A DNA stretch of 11,823 bases from Lentisphaeria bacterium (lineage in GTDB: Bacteria > Verrucomicrobiota > Lentisphaeria > JABSQK01 > UBA12247). This document shows, one piece after another, positions 9,692 to 11,823 of this stretch. The stretch is taken from positions 1 to 11,823 of the forward strand of contig DMTJ01000342.1 of NCBI GenBank assembly GCA_003477185.1, in the 5' to 3' direction. The position numbers were made by a program, and so were the translations under genes. The notes beneath the pieces are model-generated. The model saw only the letters and a program-made list of their open reading frames with translations, was not told the origin of the DNA and did not search any database. Each line of letters opens with the position of its first letter. Within the stretch, counting starts at the first letter, position 1.

Positions 9692-10840
9692 ATGAACGGT
9701 AATCTACTCTCCACAATGCTTAGCACCCTCACAATCGTCGCGACGTTCGCTCTTGCGTCGATTTCAGAGGCAACACTCCTCAACAACGGGGGCAATGACG
9801 AACTTCTGGTTGGTGGTGAAATACCGGGCTGGGATGAAATCGTCGGGACGACTTGGACGCAGCGCTCCGCCAGTCCCTCGCCTCAGGCCGGGACGCATTA
9901 CTTTAATCCCGGGGCCGGAGCCAACCACGAGCTGGCCCAGACCGTGGACGTCTCAGCTTATGCGTCCGATATCGATGCCGGTGTTCAGTTCTTTGATTTT
10001 TCCGGATACGTAAGTGGCTGGAGGGATCCTGGCGATACCGCACGAATCATCGTTGAATATGAAGACGCATCAGCTGTTGTTTTGGACTCCTGGGATTCTG
10101 GCGCTATTTACAACCCATATGACGAGGCCCCAACATGGCAGCACCTGACGCATTTCCAATTTGCGCCAGTCGGTACGCGCCAGGTCCAGGTCCGGTTGAT
10201 TGCCGCACGAAATGCCGGGACCAATAACGATGGATATTTTGACTCTATTCAGCTGTCCACCTATGTCAGCGCTAACACCACGATCCTGACGTTTGACACG
10301 GGGCAGAGCAACAATGCTGACCTGTCGCTTTCGTTCGGCAGCAATCTTTCCGCCGACATCGCGGGTGCCAGCGTATTCAACGGCGGTACACCTGACATTG
10401 CCCTGAGTTGGGCGCCCTCACCCAATGTCCTGGAGATTCACCAGGGAGCCGGTTTTGCCACGGTCGGTGACGGGAAAGTCCTTCAGTTGGATCTCAATGG
10501 CGGTGAGGCCGACCCGACTGTGACCTTTTCCGTTCCTGTGGGGATCGCCCTTCGAGTCAACTCTCTCGTGATCGGTCATGCCGACGATATGACGGAGCCG
10601 GATCACACTTGGACGATTACCATTGCGGAGTCTGGGGGCGGACCGACCGTCTTTACGCACACGACTGGCACACTCGACGCCGGCGACGCGGAGCCGGTAG
10701 CAATCAACTTCACCGGCGACGGGGGGATCGATTACGTCCTGACATTCGATGACGGCGGGGCCGACCACTTTCGGGCCGGGATCGACAGCCTGAACTTTGG
10801 CCAACAATCGCTCACGGGAACCGTCATTCTGGTCCGGTAG
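9692..10840 (+). CDS. Secreted two-domain beta-rich protein of unknown function
   Basis: 382 residues. The start is set by the AGGAGG at 9680. Residues 1-27 look like a signal peptide: an apolar core (LTIVATFALASI) with an A-type cleavage site after SEA, though the n-region carries no Lys or Arg. Residues ~28-196 look like a jelly-roll, galactose-binding-like domain: NNGGNDELL...IPGWDEI, LAQTVDVSAY, DAGVQFFDFSGYVSG, GTRQVQVRLIAARNAG, NDGYFDSIQLS. Residues ~200-375 form a second beta-sandwich-like part (TILTFDTG, HTWTITIAES, GIDYVLTFDDGG, RAGIDSLNFGQ) of the type seen in PEP-CTERM secreted proteins. The expected sorting tail (VPEP, transmembrane segment, basic end) is missing; the protein ends SLTGTVILVR. 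No catalytic motif is visible. A surface or extracellular role is inference. It converges with the glpP-like gene. Confidence 0.85.
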   Translation: MNGNLLSTMLSTLTIVATFALASISEATLLNNGGNDELLVGGEIPGWDEIVGTTWTQRSASPSPQAGTHYFNPGAGANHELAQTVDVSAYASDIDAGVQFFDFSGYVSGWRDPGDTARIIVEYEDASAVVLDSWDSGAIYNPYDEAPTWQHLTHFQFAPVGTRQVQVRLIAARNAGTNNDGYFDSIQLSTYVSANTTILTFDTGQSNNADLSLSFGSNLSADIAGASVFNGGTPDIALSWAPSPNVLEIHQGAGFATVGDGKVLQLDLNGGEADPTVTFSVPVGIALRVNSLVIGHADDMTEPDHTWTITIAESGGGPTVFTHTTGTLDAGDAEPVAINFTGDGGIDYVLTFDDGGADHFRAGIDSLNFGQQSLTGTVILVR

Positions 10841-10974
10841 TCGAAGACTACAATCGTCACCAGCCAGAAGCAGGCGATGACAGACTCGCATGAAATTCAG
10901 CGTTATGAAAAAGCGAGAGCATATTTCCAGAGCTCAGGAAACCGGCAGGCAATCGCACAACTCGAGTTCGCTTG

Positions 10975-11001
10975 GACTTGATGACTCGGTGACTTGATGA
11001 C
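10975..11001. repeat. Two tandem copies of GACTTGATGAC, 16-bp period
   Basis: GACTTGATGAC occurs at 10975-10985 and 10991-11001, in the gap between two convergent genes. A small stem ATGACG/CGTCAT (10997-11002 with 11011-11016) follows. No T tract; no function assigned. Confidence 0.5.
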
Positions 11002-11027
11002 GCCCGGCGACGTCATGAATCGCAGGT

Positions 11028-11042
11028 TTGCGAACTCCGCAA
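11028..11042 (-). repeat. Palindrome related to the 4610/4650 pair
   Basis: On the minus strand it reads TTGCGGAGTTCGCAA, differing from TGCGGAGTCCGCA at one of the 13 core bases. It lies 19 bases beyond the stop of the glpP-like gene, where it could act as a weak 3' hairpin. Confidence 0.45.
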
Positions 11043-11060
11043 GCGTTGCGACTCAGCGGG

Positions 11061-11639
11061 TCACAAGTCGTTGAGACGCCATAGCTTTTCTTTGCTTGTA
11101 CTGACGGCTTTGCAGTCACTCTTCAGGACCGCCTGAAGAGCCTCGAGGTCCTTAACCAGCCCACCCGCAATGAACGGCACGCGCAGCGCTGCGAGCTCCT
11201 CGTCCGCGACAGTGGCGGCGATGGCCGGCAGAACTTCGACTGCGTCTGGCTTGGCCTGCTGCAACATCGAGACGCCCCGCTTTACCGAGCGCCCATCATG
11301 CAAAAAGAGCCGAATGATCGATAGCATCTTTTGCTTGCGAATCGCTGGCACGAGTCGATGGCGAACGGTGATAATTCCGGCGCAGCGTGGAAAACCGGCG
11401 AGCCAGCGGACGGCTGCGTCATTAGACTCTAAGCCATCAAGCAGGTCGAGGTGAACGGCGACGGCCAGATGCCGCAGGGGTTCAGCATCGAACTGGGCGA
11501 GAATTCGTGGCAAGTCACCGACTTCTCCGCCCTGTAGAAAGACGGCGCTGGCAGGCGCCAGGTCGGCAGTGTTATCCGACAGGTCCCAGACAACGGGGAT
11601 GACCGGTTTGCTAAAGCAGGTGTGGATGGATGCGCGCAG
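11061..11639 (-). CDS. glpP: Glycerol-3-phosphate responsive antiterminator, GlpP family; start uncertain
   Basis: GlpP proteins are TIM-barrel-like RNA-binding regulators that, in Bacillus, read glycerol-3-phosphate and prevent termination in glp leaders. The match to the family runs over the whole length: KPVIPVVWDL, VHLDLLDGLESNDAAVRWLA, GIITVRH, IIRLFLHDG, KPDAVEVLP, PFIAGGLVKD and AVSTSKEKLWRL at the end, stop TGA at 11063-11061. The frame is closed upstream by a TGA at 11666-11664, and no ATG, GTG or TTG occurs before the TTG at 11513, which would remove ~42 residues including conserved KPVIPVVWDL. A CTG at 11639 would give 192 residues, the usual family length, and is used here. Either a rare CTG start is used or the start codon has been lost. 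No glycerol genes are in the window. Confidence 0.8.
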   Translation of the reverse strand: MRASIHTCFSKPVIPVVWDLSDNTADLAPASAVFLQGGEVGDLPRILAQFDAEPLRHLAVAVHLDLLDGLESNDAAVRWLAGFPRCAGIITVRHRLVPAIRKQKMLSIIRLFLHDGRSVKRGVSMLQQAKPDAVEVLPAIAATVADEELAALRVPFIAGGLVKDLEALQAVLKSDCKAVSTSKEKLWRLNDL

Positions 11640-11708
11640 GTAGAATGCTCTATCGTTGGTGTGTCACGATTGCTCAATAAAACATATACTAGAAAAAGGC
11701 CATTCGCT

Positions 11709-11823
11709 GCTTGACCGCAGTCAGCAGGCGGGTACCGTGACAGTACTTTCATTTGCGACAAGTGCAATGAAGGTCCAATTGAATTATTGCTGGGCAGAGA
11801 ATAGAGAAGGCCCTGCAAAACAG
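11709..11823. repeat. Structured repeat, second copy, cut by the window edge
   Basis: Direct copy of 9452-9567. Both ends are conserved and the middle is diverged; it ends at the window edge on AAGGCCCTGCAAAACAG, the left stem arm. If it is complete, a ~37-base loop and CTGTTTTGCAGGGCC should follow outside. It sits upstream of the glpP-like gene, whose 5' flank has CTAGAAAAAGGCC at 11689-11701, similar to the far side of copy 1. Confidence 0.7.

Noticed and set aside
11429..11818. 129-codon minus-strand open frame, resembling at its start a frame at 9314-9562
   Set aside because: The resemblance comes only from the shared repeat; most of it overlaps the better supported glpP-like frame.

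Overview
The window looks like a piece of chromosome from a Gram-negative, fairly GC-rich bacterium. Verrucomicrobiota or a PVC relative is my best guess. The guess rests on a type-1 DnaE with a complete PHP metal site, a decayed REP-associated transposase among short palindromes, and a secreted beta-sandwich protein of a kind common in that group. No rRNA, tRNA or CRISPR array was seen, and the taxonomy is inference.

Layout: (1) 1-2576, minus strand: the first 858 residues of dnaE (DNA polymerase III alpha), running off the left edge. (2) 2577-5076: about 2.5 kb of mostly decayed accessory DNA. It holds the 3' remnant of a possible outer-membrane protein, a small gene that appears frameshifted, the first ~30 residues of a RAYT (REP-associated tyrosine transposase), a doubtful small membrane ORF, and several REP-like palindromes. 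One 26-bp element occurs twice in opposite orientation at the two ends of this region. (3) 5077-8838, plus strand: an intact cobalamin-dependent methionine synthase, metH, with all four modules. (4) 8839-9691: mostly non-coding, with hairpins, a 9-nt quasi-periodic patch, a 54-codon ORF and a structured repeat with a perfect 17-bp inverted stem. (5) 9692-10840, plus strand: a secreted two-domain beta-rich protein with a clear Shine-Dalgarno. (6) 11061-11639, minus strand: a GlpP-type glycerol-3-phosphate antiterminator that lacks an ATG/GTG/TTG start at full length. (7) 11709-11823: a second, diverged copy of the structured repeat, cut by the window edge in the middle of its stem.

The housekeeping genes dnaE and metH are divergently oriented and apparently unrelated; the DNA between and after them is a collecting zone for small repeats. 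No convincing new multi-gene system is visible. The most interesting signals are the duplicated structured repeat at 9452-9621 and 11709-11823, and the palindromes around the RAYT remnant.
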